The translations under genes were made by a program, and so were the position numbers. A stretch of 64,000 nucleotides of DNA from contig CM021320.1 in assembly GCA_010645155.1 (NCBI GenBank), positions 998,569 through 1,062,568 on the forward strand, written 5' to 3'. A model generated the notes under the pieces. The model ran no database searches and had not been told where the DNA came from. It was given only the letters and a program-made list of their open reading frames with translations. This DNA comes from Tigriopus japonicus. Taxonomy: Eukaryota; Arthropoda; Copepoda; Harpacticoida; Harpacticidae. Below are positions 13,385 to 25,617 of the stretch, one piece after another (the first letter of the stretch is position 1; each line of letters opens with the position of its first letter).

Positions 13385-16209
13385 TCCCAGAGATAACGGA
13401 AAGAAAAAGGGCTTTGAGGAGAAAGGAAGATTTACCAGCCTCAAATAGAAAACTCCGCAGAATTTGACGTTATCTCAAATCGACTGGTTTTGTTATGGTT
13501 AAAAGATCTGAGGAACGCCAAGCCGCGCCAAGGAAAATAATGGCTTTCATTAGTTCCAAAATCGGGGAATGCTGCGACAACAAGAACGCGCATCGCATCG
13601 CGCCCCTTATGAATTCTTGCGCATAATTTATGGCACGGCTGCGAACTTGTCAAGAATGTGAAACTTGTCCGAACATAGCATGGACATGACAACCCTTTTG
13701 TGTTCAGAGGAATTTGAATCATTTTCAATCTTCTTAGAGAGTTCTCCAAGTAGCCCGCCCGGAATGCCCGGCAACTTCAAGGACCCCGAGAAAGGTCTGA
13801 CCTAGACGTGACCCCATTTTCCGCTCGGATAATTCCGTCAAGTCAGTTCCATCCACCCAAGGGGCCTCCTTTCGAAACTTCATTGACAGGACAAGCATTG
13901 TTGTTTGCATACATAGCACACATTCATTGGTCGAAGCGGAAACATAAACGAGGGCCTGAACTATACAGATCAGATCTTCCCACTCACCACGTGCGCTTGA
14001 AGTTTTTTTTTGAGAGAGGGAGAATCTGCCATTGTTCCAACTTTTTTTTTGGACCTCCTCTTCCTCGGTTCTACTAGCTTTCAAAAGCTCCTCGTTCCTG
14101 GTACTCAGTTAACTACGTCAAAGGAAAAGACAAGCTCCCGTCCTCTTCTTCAAGTTCCCCTTCTCATTCCTCGTCAATGTTCCCAACCACCAACCAGAAG
14201 TTGAGCAACCAACCAGGATCCAAATAACAACGTGAGGTAGGTGAAGGGAATTCTGTCAATCATCGTGACTCATGTGGACCAAACACTCAACAATTTGTCA
14301 TCCACCATCATATAACGTTTGTTGCCCTCCCTAGTTCTTTCCATCTGTTGGTGCTCGTTCAAATGGGTCAGACGGGCTCGAGAAGTCAATATGATTAAGA
14401 AATGGGAGTCCTGAGAGCTTTGAGGGCTCTGATTGAAAGCACAACGTGCGTGGAACAACTCATGGCAGGTGTCGCTGAACCTTCCTAATGTTCATCGATC
14501 TCTTTCCCCTTTTATGCATGTGCCCCATTTCCATATCAATAGATCCAGGCACACAGATAAGATCCTTAACTCTATCCAATCGACGGACGAAAGACGCTAT
14601 GTACAGTACGTATAAGCAACCGGAGGAAAAGGAGGTACAAGGGAAGTGCTACACATAATACAGTCGTCGTCTTCTTTGGGGAGGACTTCATAAACATCTT
14701 TGTTTTCTTGAGTAACTCACTTGATGCCTTTGATCCAAATAAGCTCTGACATGGCGAACAAGAAAAAAAGAGAAAAGAAGATATTTTCATCAATGCGAGG
14801 ACAACGCACACATATCGACAGGAATCCAGGCCAAGAACGAACCAACGAACTCTCTGCCTCTTTTCCTTCCTTCCAACGGAAAAGCCTATCCATTAGATTT
14901 CCAGGGCCCTCACTCATGATATGATGGCCTTGCTGATCAATGAATGTTCGTTGGTGGATGATCGCTCTGACTGCCTCTGTTTATATCCAAGGAAACATTT
15001 CCATAACTGCTGGCACGAACAAACGGCTCCTTCTAGTTTCCCTCCCTCATCCATTATTACCTCTAAAATGAGTATGTGTGTTAAAAGAGGCTCTTTGAAA
15101 AAGATACATCTGCAATAATTCAAGTATAGAAGGGGCTTTTTATCGATTTTAGATGGATTCTGGGCAATCTTATGCCGGTGGGATGAAAAGGCTTTCTAAG
15201 GGTTTGAACTTGCTCACCCAAAGATGAAATGAGGCCCAACAAGGCCCTTGCTTGCTGGCTTACTTGCTTGGTCAGTCTTCAAAAAAGGCAAAGTGGACGA
15301 GATCCCATTTACTACGAGATCCAATCAACTTTTTGACAAGGGCTGGGATCGATTTAACCGGGGATCTGGGCGAATTCTGGACCTATTTGCCGAGCAACAT
15401 TCCTTGCAAAGACACATTTTCAGCAAGACCGACGAGAATCTTGGCACTCCAGGAAGGAGCTAGGATGTAATGGAGAGTCAAAATTTGGATAGAAATGCAT
15501 CTCTATTTCATGCTAGAGTAACTCTCAAGAGCAGACTTCATATGATGAAGCCCATTTCATAGGCCTGGTTGCAGATCCGAACAAGGCCTGTGGTTCGAAC
15601 AAAACGCGTCCTCTGTTAATGAACTGGTTCAGTACATTCATTTTAAAATGGAACGACCATTCATTTGCGTCCCTCTTCGTTTGGAGGTGGAACTTCAAAA
15701 GCCCAAGCTTGTTTTTGCTCACCACGCTAAGATCTAATTAAGATTCTTTCCCGATGTTTCATTAACTCACTGAAAGGGAGGACTCGAGTTCGTGAATCAA
15801 ATTTGTATCGGCTTTTAATAAAGCGCCGCTTTTTTCTTTTGGAGGCCTTTTCTCATGGAACAAACACGAGCGAGTCAAACCGGTCGTGAACGGGGAAAGG
15901 TGACTCGGGTTCCTTCTGGATTTTTAGGAGTTATCTGGAAGGAAATTGTCACATCATTAATCTTGCCTTATCGGTCTTTAAGCCGGGACAGGTTTAGAAA
16001 ATTGGGCTCCAAACCAACCTCTGATCCACTAACAAAACTGGCACACCTTCATTCAAAAGACTTGACTTGTTTTGAATTTCACGAGAACGAGTCAAACTCA
16101 GCTCAGACAACAAATTCAGATCATATTATAGTGTATATAAATAGGAAGAAATCAGTGTAGGGAAGCTAAGATTCAAACACCAGAAAAAGCCTTGCCTACC
16201 AAATGTTGA

Positions 16210-16420
16210 ATTTTTTTGTTTTTTTTTGTTTTTTTTTTGTTATTTTTTTTTTTGGATTTTCTACTACCGCTACAAGGAATGCAATTCCCTGCAAACAAGG
16301 ATTTCTCCCGACAGCTTCAATCCGATCCCCAACAGGATTCGAACCTACGCCGTCTGGGGAAGCACTTACATTCGGCTCTTATAAGAACGCATTAGTACGC
16401 GCGGCCACTCTGGCTTACTT
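16210..16420 (-). mobile_element. tRNA-derived SINE, family A, near full length
   Basis: On the minus strand the element starts with a tRNA-like head. An A-box-like GTGGCCGCGCG lies at about 16399-16409, and a perfect B box GGTTCGAATCC at 16335-16345 is preceded by an arm resembling the long variable arm of Leu/Ser tRNAs. An unrelated body follows, then a conserved tail at 16264-16292 and an A-rich 3' end, seen as long T runs at 16210-16258 on the plus strand. A second, truncated copy of the tail occurs near 61.9 kb, which supports a dispersed family. The head does not form a clean tRNA acceptor stem, so I call it a SINE and not a tRNA gene. Confidence 0.75.
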
Positions 16421-19400
16421 GAATGCCAAACCAAATGGGCAAAGTCACATATGAAGCAAGTCAGAGATAAATAAAACTTTGAAATGGCATGAGATTCGGG
16501 AGTGGCCTTGGTTGGAGAAAAAATCTTGACAAATTGTGCTTGGTTCAACGATTAATGGTTTCAGAGACATTTTTAGTTCAATGAAATGGTTCTTGAGCAT
16601 GACATGTTCCAAAATAAAGCAACGAGAAGAAATCCGTTCCATACCGAGAGAAGAATGCCAATGCAATTTGCAGTCCCCCCCCCCAACCGACACGTGCTTC
16701 ATTTTGCATACATTTCCTCGCCATTGGTTTGTTGCCCCGAATTGCCAAGTTTATGGCCTATTTCAAGATGGACCAAGTTGAGGTTTCCCCAGGTCCATTG
16801 GGCCCCATGTTCCAGACAGTTTGCACAAAAGATGAACTTGCCTCTCCCTTGGGAGTAGTAGGGTAAAACATGGAAACAGAGATGTCACGAGAAAAAGCCA
16901 TTCTCACATTTTCTTGACTACGACAATCCGCCCTAATACAAAAAAATATTCACAAAGCAGTAGTGCAGTGATTGTTTATGGTTGGTTATTTTCTTCATGT
17001 TATCTCCAGCCATTGGTCTGTTTCAAGGGCTCTTAAGGGTATCTTCAAATCAATGTAAGTGCTTAATGCTCCAGTTACAATTTCGGGAGATCTGGTCGAA
17101 AAAAGCTACTTGGTAAACATTCAATTCAGAATCAAATGGAACGGAGGAGCATGCTTCCTCATTCCTTCCACAGACGAGGTTGGTTGGTTGGTCGTGTTCC
17201 CTCAATGGGAACATTAAAGAAGTGGTCCAAAGTCCAGACTGGGCCCTAATCTGCAGAACTTGCTTCTAGCGTTCAAATAGATGCTATCTTAGCAACTCGT
17301 AACTAAGACTAAGACATTGAAAGAATAATAAATGGGAGAGTCTACAGATTCCATGCGTTGATAAGGCCAGCAAATGGACCATCCATATGAAGAATATGGA
17401 ACCACGGTATGTTGGCATTTGGGGACTGCCACATCTAGTACATACCCAATCCCCAACAGAGATCCACCCACCGCACACTCGTTCTATGTCTGTGCGTACA
17501 TAAGATGTTGCACTAATACCATCGCATTCAGACAGTCACAGATACAGAAGATAGAAGGCGGATCCACCCGAAAACACATGATGGTTTTCCACTGTTCCTC
17601 GAGGCTCTCATATTCATCTCAATGAAGTTCTTATCGGATGAAGGATTGGATCTCCTCTGAGTAACATCTAGAGATGAGAGATGTGGTTTGACCTTGAAGG
17701 CCAAATACAACGTAGGAGCAAGGAATTGCTCCTTGAAAGTGCAGTCTCTCAGCTGACCTGAAAAGTGAATATACACGAATGATGCTGGAACTGGAACGAA
17801 AAACTGGAACCCTTTTGGATGGCATGATGACATCAAATCTGAGTGGAACAAGGGAAAAGGGAGCTGCAGTAAGGCCTCTTACTACCCCAGCTCTTTGAAT
17901 GTTGGATCAAAGTCGGTTTTTGAGTTAGAAAATAGCACTAATCTCACTTTGAGCAAATGAGCTCACTCAAAGAAAGATCGGTGAAAAGAGAAAATAAGTT
18001 CAAAGATGGAAAACCAACTTATTCTAATACTCCTTCAATACATGATATGATCTTTGTACTCAATTTGAGCCTGAAGAAAAAAAGAGTTGGAAATTTAAAC
18101 CTTTGTAGTCATTTTCAAACCAGTTCAAATGCAAATTAGAGGGAATTTTTTCACCGGAGGCAAACCAGACATTAACTATATTTCTTACAATTCCATATGG
18201 ATTACTTCATAAAGATTTCGGTGTTTTAACCCATCACGTGTTTTATTTATTTGAAAATATGCAAGGAACACATATTTTATGATTACTGTCGGCCAAACTG
18301 AATGAGCTGTAAGATACACTCTGAGATTAGGTAAGGATTTGGGACACCAGATTCGTCATCCACAAAGATATTTTAATCTCGCCAAAGTGCACTTGCCTTC
18401 ACACCTCTGCTTTCAAACTTCAAGTACCTACTAGTACGAGAAAGATGCACGTACAAGCCATTCTCTGGCCTTATCCGCCTTATGAAAGGCCATGGGAAGG
18501 GTTTAAGGATAGTAAATGAGGAACGTGAGATCATTTGGGCATCTTTGCATCGATTGGATGATCCTGCGGAGGTCCCAATTCCCCACGTACGTCTTACATG
18601 ATCCTTTTTCGCCTCCTTCCTTGTGTTAGATCGATCCAGCCTTGGTTTCTTGCGTTCATCCATTCTTGAACTTGGAAATGATGGACCCCTTGGGTCCATC
18701 TCGATCCCAGGATCTCCGAATCTGTTCCACTGAAGATGAGTGATTGCACCAAGCTTGGATTTGTATTTTTTGCTCCGATCATTGAGACTTGTTTTCACCG
18801 TCTTTTGTTCCCTCAGCATCCTGGATGGAATTGAGATATTTATCTGGCCTATCATCCATAAATCTCGTCGGAGGCGAAAAAAACTGATTCCAGCTCAGCT
18901 TTCGCTGCTCTTTGAAAGCTCTTTTGTGGGAAGAATCACTACCGTGTCATGTTTTATAGGGTTTTCAGACAAAATTAGGTGCTCTATTCGTGTGCCTGTT
19001 CAAACATTTGACTTCTCGGAACTACGCAAACTATTCCTAAGGAATGAACCACTTGCTTGGCGCAGAAATGTGTCCTCAAACATCAAACAAGCCTCTTACA
19101 ATTGCCATTACTGTCTTTATTGCCAGTGAAATGGCCTCCTTCATCCACTCTTCATCTCAAATGAAGGCGGAAACTACTTTCAAGAGTCGTCAGAGAGTCA
19201 ATATGGCTTGCGATCCACACATCCTCAAGGTCCCTTTGGAATTAAATCAACGGGCCACATCAAGTTATCGCCAGAGTAGCCAATTGCTTTTATGTTCCAC
19301 ATGATCTTCACCTTCCAAGAGAAATTTGCAATTAGTGTGGAAAATGGTAGTACATTTCCTATTCCTTTTTGTCACCCCATCCAACAAAAGATCGCTTGTG

Positions 19401-22121
19401 ATCAAAGGAATCCTTTTTTTCTTTACTATTTGCCTCCCAGGGAAAGATCAATATCTTATTTCGCAACTCGAGGTTGACAGCAAGTTTGGCTTGATCCTTG
19501 GATCTTAAGGCCAATACCATTTACGCTGAATGAGAACAAAGGACGCTCTTCATTGATGGACTTGACATTTACATTAGTTCTCAATGGCCAAGAACTGAAC
19601 ATTAAGTAATGAATACATTGTCTTATGGGAGAGCACCACCTCCTTGGATGACCCAATTCCAGTTCCATATCATGGAATTTGCCTCCAAGGATCTCTTTCT
19701 TTCCTTTGGAGAGAACTGGCCAGGCTTTTAGAAACTGGCCACAACCAATTTTGGGTCTCGGTTGGTTCTTGCACAAAATCTCAATCAAAAAGCTCTTGGT
19801 CAAGGTCAGTGGCAAACTTCAGGGAGGCATATAAGTTTTTCAATTGGCAGGCTTTGAAGGTGACCATAATGTTGCCCTCTAATGTTCCAAGTTTTCCTGG
19901 GAACCCTGAGATCTCGAATCTACCTTCGTGCCATTCTTTTGTTGTAAGAAGTCATGTCTGCTTGGCTGGTATTAGATGCAAAAAAAGAACCCCAACAATG
20001 GTCAAAGGGATTTGGTGGCAAGGATTGGCGAACACGCCCAAATCTGGCCATCACCTTCATAAACTGCAATGACCAACATCCGCAACAGCAACCAGTTTGC
20101 ATTGAAAGTGGTCTTTGAATGGAAACACTAGCTTGCTAGGATGGTCCAACACTGGAGTCCCAAGTATTCCAGCAATTACTTGGACCAAGACCTTCCAGTT
20201 GGAACGCGTCGTGCGGTCAATTCTACTAAAAGTTTGTGGATCATAAAGTACATAGATGACAATTGATCGTCTCCACTTTCGTCTTGGAACACGAACTCGG
20301 TCGACTGAGTCGTCGATCGGCGAGTAAGATAATTTTGGCAATCTTCAAGCTTCTTGGAACAAGAAATGGAACGCATAAAAACTTTCTGGAACGGAAGCAA
20401 AATATAGACTTGTCATTGTATGAAGGGATCTTCAAGCTCTCACGCACATTTTGAATCACTCTGTTATCACACTCCATGGAAGAAGATGGATGGGACTGCC
20501 AATGGAGGACCTCTGGAGACCATCAGCGTCTACCAAAGCTGCCTTTTTACGTAATGATATGAGCCTTGGGCCAATGAAGAGACTAATTTAAGCTCTCAGT
20601 GAGCATTGCAAGACTGGTAGGCCTTCATTTGTTTCTGGAGACTTCTCGTCCACCAAGCCAGAAGTCCTTTGTGTATGATACATGTATATATGTTTTTCCA
20701 TCTTTCACTCTCCATGGTAACCATTAATCATGGCAAGTTCATTTCATTAATACAGAGGAAACATCCAGGGATGATAGGAACAGCTGCACAACCATCCATG
20801 ATCATCATCACACCATCATGATATCCCAGTAGCACTTCTTTTAGAGCCTATCAAAGAGTACGCACGCATATCCATTCCGAATAATTAGTTTTGCTCGAGA
20901 AAAAAAAACTAAAATGAAAATAAGGTTCTCATCGATATTACTGTATTGCAAAGGTCCACAAGAAAAGAGAGGAAAATAAAAGGTTAATCCTTCAAGTTTT
21001 TCTTGACGTAATGAGGCAATGGACCGTGAACAAAAACCCCTCAATACTCGATATGTGTAGTAGTCGTGAAAGCCAAGGTCGATAATAAACCGTAATCTCG
21101 AATGTTAGGAATGAGACGGATTCGACATTGGTGATCCACTTCTTTGACTCTCTTACTTTGCAGGCTCGTTCCACATCCAAGGTTGGTGTTGCTGGCGCCA
21201 AGATGGATCATTGATGGAATAGCATCCTCATCCGAGTCCTTGGAACTGACATGCCAGCCAGCCCTTGGTGACAAATTAATAATCCAATGCTTCTCGTGCG
21301 AGCTCCCGACAAGAACAACCGCGACAAATCAGGCCAATATTTGCATGCCAACCAAGCAGCTGGCTCCTCCAAGATTCCCTTTTCGTCAACGTTGTACCTT
21401 CTAACTTTCCGTGCGTTGGTCCCTGTGTTCGTGGAACAACCGAGGGAAAAGACGGAAGGAAGCTGAGAATTAAGAGGAATTAGGCAACAACAGGGACAAA
21501 CTGTTCCACTCGTCGTCTCCCTTTTTTATATTCCTTAAGGAAGGACAAATTCTGGTGGCCCAAGCAAGACTTTGTGGGGAACGTCACTCACGAGAATTCA
21601 TCGTCACTTTGGGGGTGGTCTATTCAGAAAAGACGTTCAGATTTCGGCCTTGGACTACTTTCCCACAGAGCTCAAGAAGGTCCTGGATTAATACCAATGC
21701 AGCAAATCCCCAATAGAGCGCATTGTTATACTCTTGGTCAGCTCGACAACAAAAACTTGGTTCCAAAAGGGTGAAGAACCTTGCTCTGAAGAACTCGCTA
21801 TTGTTTGCTCAGATGCGTATTGATTTGGATTGGACTGAGCCGCCGCAAGCTCTTCAAACCGAAGTGGTCATTACACCGTGAAGGACTCGAGCACAAACGT
21901 CCAGGTTGATTGTGCAAGTTGGTTATGCCAATAAGAGTCCATGAAGTGGAGGGCGTAAGTGCTAAAGACTGAGGGATCTGAAGCGGAAAATATCCCAGTA
22001 CGACTGACAATCGAACTCGGGGATCGTTCCAAAAGAGTGAAATGACAGAAATAAAAGAAGAAAAGATCAAGTCAAAAGACGAGTAAGTGGCTCTTCTTCG
22101 CCTCTTAAGTGAGCGTGTGAG

Positions 22122-22138
22122 AGAAAGAAAGAAAGAAA
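22122..22138. repeat. GAAA microsatellite
   Basis: About four copies of GAAA in the purine-rich stretch upstream of the 22475 start codon. It probably lies in the promoter or 5' UTR of that gene. Confidence 0.6.
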
Positions 22139-22474
22139 TAGCGAGGGAAAGAGTGTCTCTCTTGTGTTTGAGACTGACTCTTTCTACAGCTCTCTTTCGT
22201 TGAGTTCCATATCTTGGAGAGACAGACTCAAAGGCTCACTATTTTCGCTCTGTAGCGAGTGAAGTGGAGAAAAGCTAAAAAGGACTCACTTGGCATTGCA
22301 ATCGAAGAACGCAGAGAGCCAGAACTGATTTTATTCAAGAACTAAAAGGGGAAATGAAGAAAGGAACCGACTGGCATCATCCTCTTTGATATGGTCCTCC
22401 AATCCCTGGCTTCTGGCATCTAAACAAATGCAAGACAAAAGCTCTCCCGATCTCTTGTTCCATGCAAAAGCGCG

Positions 22475-25400
22475 ATGAATGAATCACCCTCATTGCCAAA
22501 GGGTGTTAAAGACCCTCTGGCGAAAAGCCACGTGGGAGGTGGCCTCTCTAATGGGGTTCCAGGCAAACGGATGGCTCCTCAACCGCCAACCAATGGCTCC
22601 AAAAATGGGCCACTGGCCTCACTAGCCTTCTCCATGCCACCGTGTACTCCTTCCACGTGGGCTTCACCACATTCGTTCGTGCTTTCAAGTTGCCCCGGTC
22701 CCAACGATGGAACCCGACCCATGGTGAACGGGACCAATGGCAGCCCTTCCACCAATTGGATCTTGTCCAATATGAGACATGATCAGCATTGGAATGGCAC
22801 GGTCAAGCGTTCACCCCATCAGCCTTCACCCTCTCTGGATTCCCCGTGTTCCACTCCCAAACAAACTCGAGTGTTGTCCTCTCTGCTAAATGACACCAGT
22901 CAAGGCTCTTGTGATACGACTCCAGCCACCCCAGACAGCCTCATTGGGTCGTCATCGCTAATTTGCAGTGACGAGGATGGCAATAACTCGCATAATACGA
23001 CTGTGCTTCAGGCCCGTCAACAGACGGCCTCATCCTCGGGTATTCATTTGTCTTGCTCACCCTCATCTTCCCTAACCTCGCCACCGTTTGAATTGACCTC
23101 AACGGCCTCCGTATGGCGCGGTTCCAATAGTAATTTGAGCAGTCAGCAACAAAGAGACAACCTCATCGAGGAGGTAACGACACCCGTTCCAATGTGCTCC
23201 AATAATGATAATAATAACGGGAGCACCCACGGGAACGGCAGCCACAACAACAACTTCCTCATTTCTTGCTCCTCATCCTCTGCCCCTTCCTCACCATCGA
23301 CTTCCTCACGTGCGGGATCGCTCTCGTCGCCAGCTTCTCCCATGTCTCCATTTAGGCCCTTCCATCATGATACGGGAACCATTAAGAGGAATGGGGGGAC
23401 CCTCGTTCGGCCCCCAAGTAAACATCAGGCTCCTCCAGCCAAGATGTACGTGTCCCTCTATCCAGAGATGAGTGTACCTGCAGCCTATGGTCGAACTAAT
23501 GGTCTTCGAGAGGCACCGCCGTTGGATCGGGAATCTTTGATCAAGCGCTCGAATTCCAATCAACATATGAATGGTAATCAGGCTGGCTCGACTTCGTCCA
23601 TAAATTACCACCATCATTACCGACATGTCCCTCCCGAGTTTGTCTGTGCTCAGCAGAAAAAAACTGGCGCACACCACAATGAGAGGAAGGGAGGAGGAAG
23701 TAATGTTTGCCACTACGCCACGATTCAAAGGCGATCTCACGGCCAAAACAATGTTTGCGGTACCTTCAGTTCTACCAATAATTCTCTCATGCAAGAACAA
23801 CAACAGCAACCGCCGGTCAGCAGCAATGGTTGTGGTGGTTCGTCTTCGTTGGCTTCCCGCAGCACGACCAACACTTGCAATCGGTTACCCAGTACTCGAA
23901 GCCAGGATTTGCCTCTATCTGATGTGAGGACACTAGCCTCGTCTGTCTCCATTGAGGGTCAGGGTAACTCCAATAACTCAGTCCCAAGTTTCTCGGCACG
24001 TACGAGTAACAACGATCTTCATCTGACCATCCAAGCTCTCCAACAACACCAACTTCTCACTCAGAAAAAGGCCCAAGTCAATTGCCGAGGACAAAGGGAT
24101 AAATTCTCCCAGCCTCGGGGATTTAACAGTAACCAGTCCAGAAGCCGAAGTACTAGTAGTACTAGTAGCAGCAGCTGTAGCAATAGCAGTGGCGATGGTT
24201 CGGAGTCTGACACTGATAAGGATGTGTACGCCCTTGAAGAGAAAATCCGAAAGCAGTCCTCATTTCCCTCCTTATTCCAATCGAGGCCGTTCAAAAAGCC
24301 CCCTTTCACCATTGAGAGTGCCATGAGCGCCGTGTACCAGAAGAAGCACAAAAATAAGAAAAAGCACTCGAAAAGCAGCGATGTTAGCAAAACAAACAAC
24401 CATTTGACACTCTCCTCTCCATTCTCTCATCGAGATGATGGCCAGAGCAATTCCAATCATCACACATCCAACACATCCTCAAAAGCCTCTCTTCAGAACA
24501 ATGCAGATCTGCAAGATTCCTCCTTGATCTCAGTAGCGCAAATTCAGTCCATTCAGCAAGACCTAATCAACCAACATAGCATAGCCACTTTAGGCCCTTC
24601 TGAGCCTTCGGAACCACCTCCACTCCTGCCGACTTCCGTCTCTTCCAATCAAGAGGGTAAATCCCGTGGGAAAAGGCCCAGGAAGGATGTTCGAGCCGGA
24701 TCCAACCATTCCTTGATCCCTGGGGATCTCACGGCGTTGTCGTCGACAACGACGACCACGACGACGACGACGATCCCTCAAAGCCAAGAAGAGGTCAGGG
24801 GAGCCAAGAGGGGCCAAGGTAGCAGTAAAGCACCGGTGTCTGCCAATCACGTGAGCTCCATTTTGGCACGTCTCAAGATCTCTGGTGATCCCGTTAATGG
24901 GCGAGAGGGTCTCATTCAGGATCAACCGGCTTCTATGCACCCGACCTATCATCAAGCCGCTCTGGAAAGGAAAGAGAAATTGGACGAAATCAAATCTCTG
25001 GAGGAGAGTGATCCAATGCTCATTGACTCCAATTTATCCATGTCCCCACATGCCAGTTCCCCTCTGCCACCCCCTCTCCCAGCTAAAAACGCCACAACCT
25101 TATCCACCATTGCCCAGGTAATACAGGCTTGTGATCTAAATTGTATTTGACTTCTAATGACTCCTATTTTGTTTCAGGTAAACTCTCAAGATATCAAGGG
25201 CAATGGACACGTTCTTCGGCGGAGTATGGATCGTGAGGCTCAAATTCCTCTTATCAGTAAAGAACCCAGTCCGTTTTCCGCGGGCGAAGATGATCTCAAT
25301 GAAGAGACTGAAACTGGAGATGACACCGATCACCGAAAACGTCGGAAACGAAGGCATTTACGTCGGAAAAATGGCGAGAAAGAGCGTCAAAAGGACAAAC

Positions 25401-25552
25401 TGGATCCCAATGGTATTGATCCCGACGACGACGGGAGAAATGACAATGAGGATCTCGTTGAGAATGAAATGGAATATTGCGATCCATGCTATTGTTACGG
25501 CAAATGTTGTCTTGACGTGGTCGCATCCATATTCTGTGTGTCTCTTCTGTGA
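22475..25552 (+). CDS. Ser/Asn-rich probable nuclear protein, two exons, unrecognised family
   Basis: Exon 1 is 22475-25117 and exon 2 is 25178-25552. They are joined by a 60-nt GT-AG intron in phase 0 (CAG|GTAATA ... TTTCAG|GTA), giving about 1005 residues. The ATG is the first after an in-frame TAA at 22421. The protein is mostly low-complexity, rich in Ser, Asn, Pro, Gln and Thr, with Ser-Thr runs near residue 560-575 and a Thr run near 755-767. Ordered-looking islands are an acidic/hydrophobic patch near 585-620 (VYALEEKIRK, then KKPPFTIESAMSAVY), a Lys/His cluster near 625-635, and a helical stretch near 795-850. Basic clusters (KRPRK near 730; HRKRRKRRHLRR near 932-943) look like nuclear localisation signals. 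The C terminus is unusual: seven cysteines within about 20 residues (CDPCYCYGKCC core) just before the stop. I do not recognise the family; a chromatin or transcription cofactor is a guess. A poly(A) signal follows at 25612. Confidence 0.8.
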
Positions 25553-25611
25553 GAATGGATTTGATCCCGAATTAGGTTCTCCAAAATCGACAAAAAGACG
25601 AACAGCGACCA

Positions 25612-25617
25612 AATAAA
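25612..25617 (+). promoter_or_regulatory. Poly(A) signal AATAAA
   Basis: Canonical AATAAA about 60 nt after the stop of the gene ending at 25552, which supports a short 3' UTR and the modelled stop codon. Confidence 0.6.

Larger units (their letters stand above)
1..22474. other. Gene-poor 22-kb stretch without a supportable coding gene
   Basis: I see only short ORFs (mostly under 140 codons) that overlap on both strands, carry no recognisable domain and do not chain through splice sites into longer proteins. The stretch holds a foldback repeat near 3.8-4.1 kb, a tRNA-derived SINE near 16.3 kb and simple repeats, listed separately. The last few hundred bases before 22475, rich in CTCTCTT and GAAA tracts, may be the 5' UTR and promoter of the following gene; an in-frame stop at 22421 precedes its ATG. 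The rest could be intergenic or intronic to genes outside the window. Noncoding exons and short spliced exons cannot be excluded by eye. Confidence 0.6.

Noticed and set aside
18373..18855. 160-codon minus-strand ORF, the longest in the first 22 kb besides a 163-codon one at 2547-3038
   Set aside because: Basic, low-information composition, overlapping ORFs on both strands and no matching splice partners or domain.
23306..23809. 167-codon minus-strand ORF
   Set aside because: Antisense shadow of the Ser/Asn-rich gene exon 1, no recognisable protein features.
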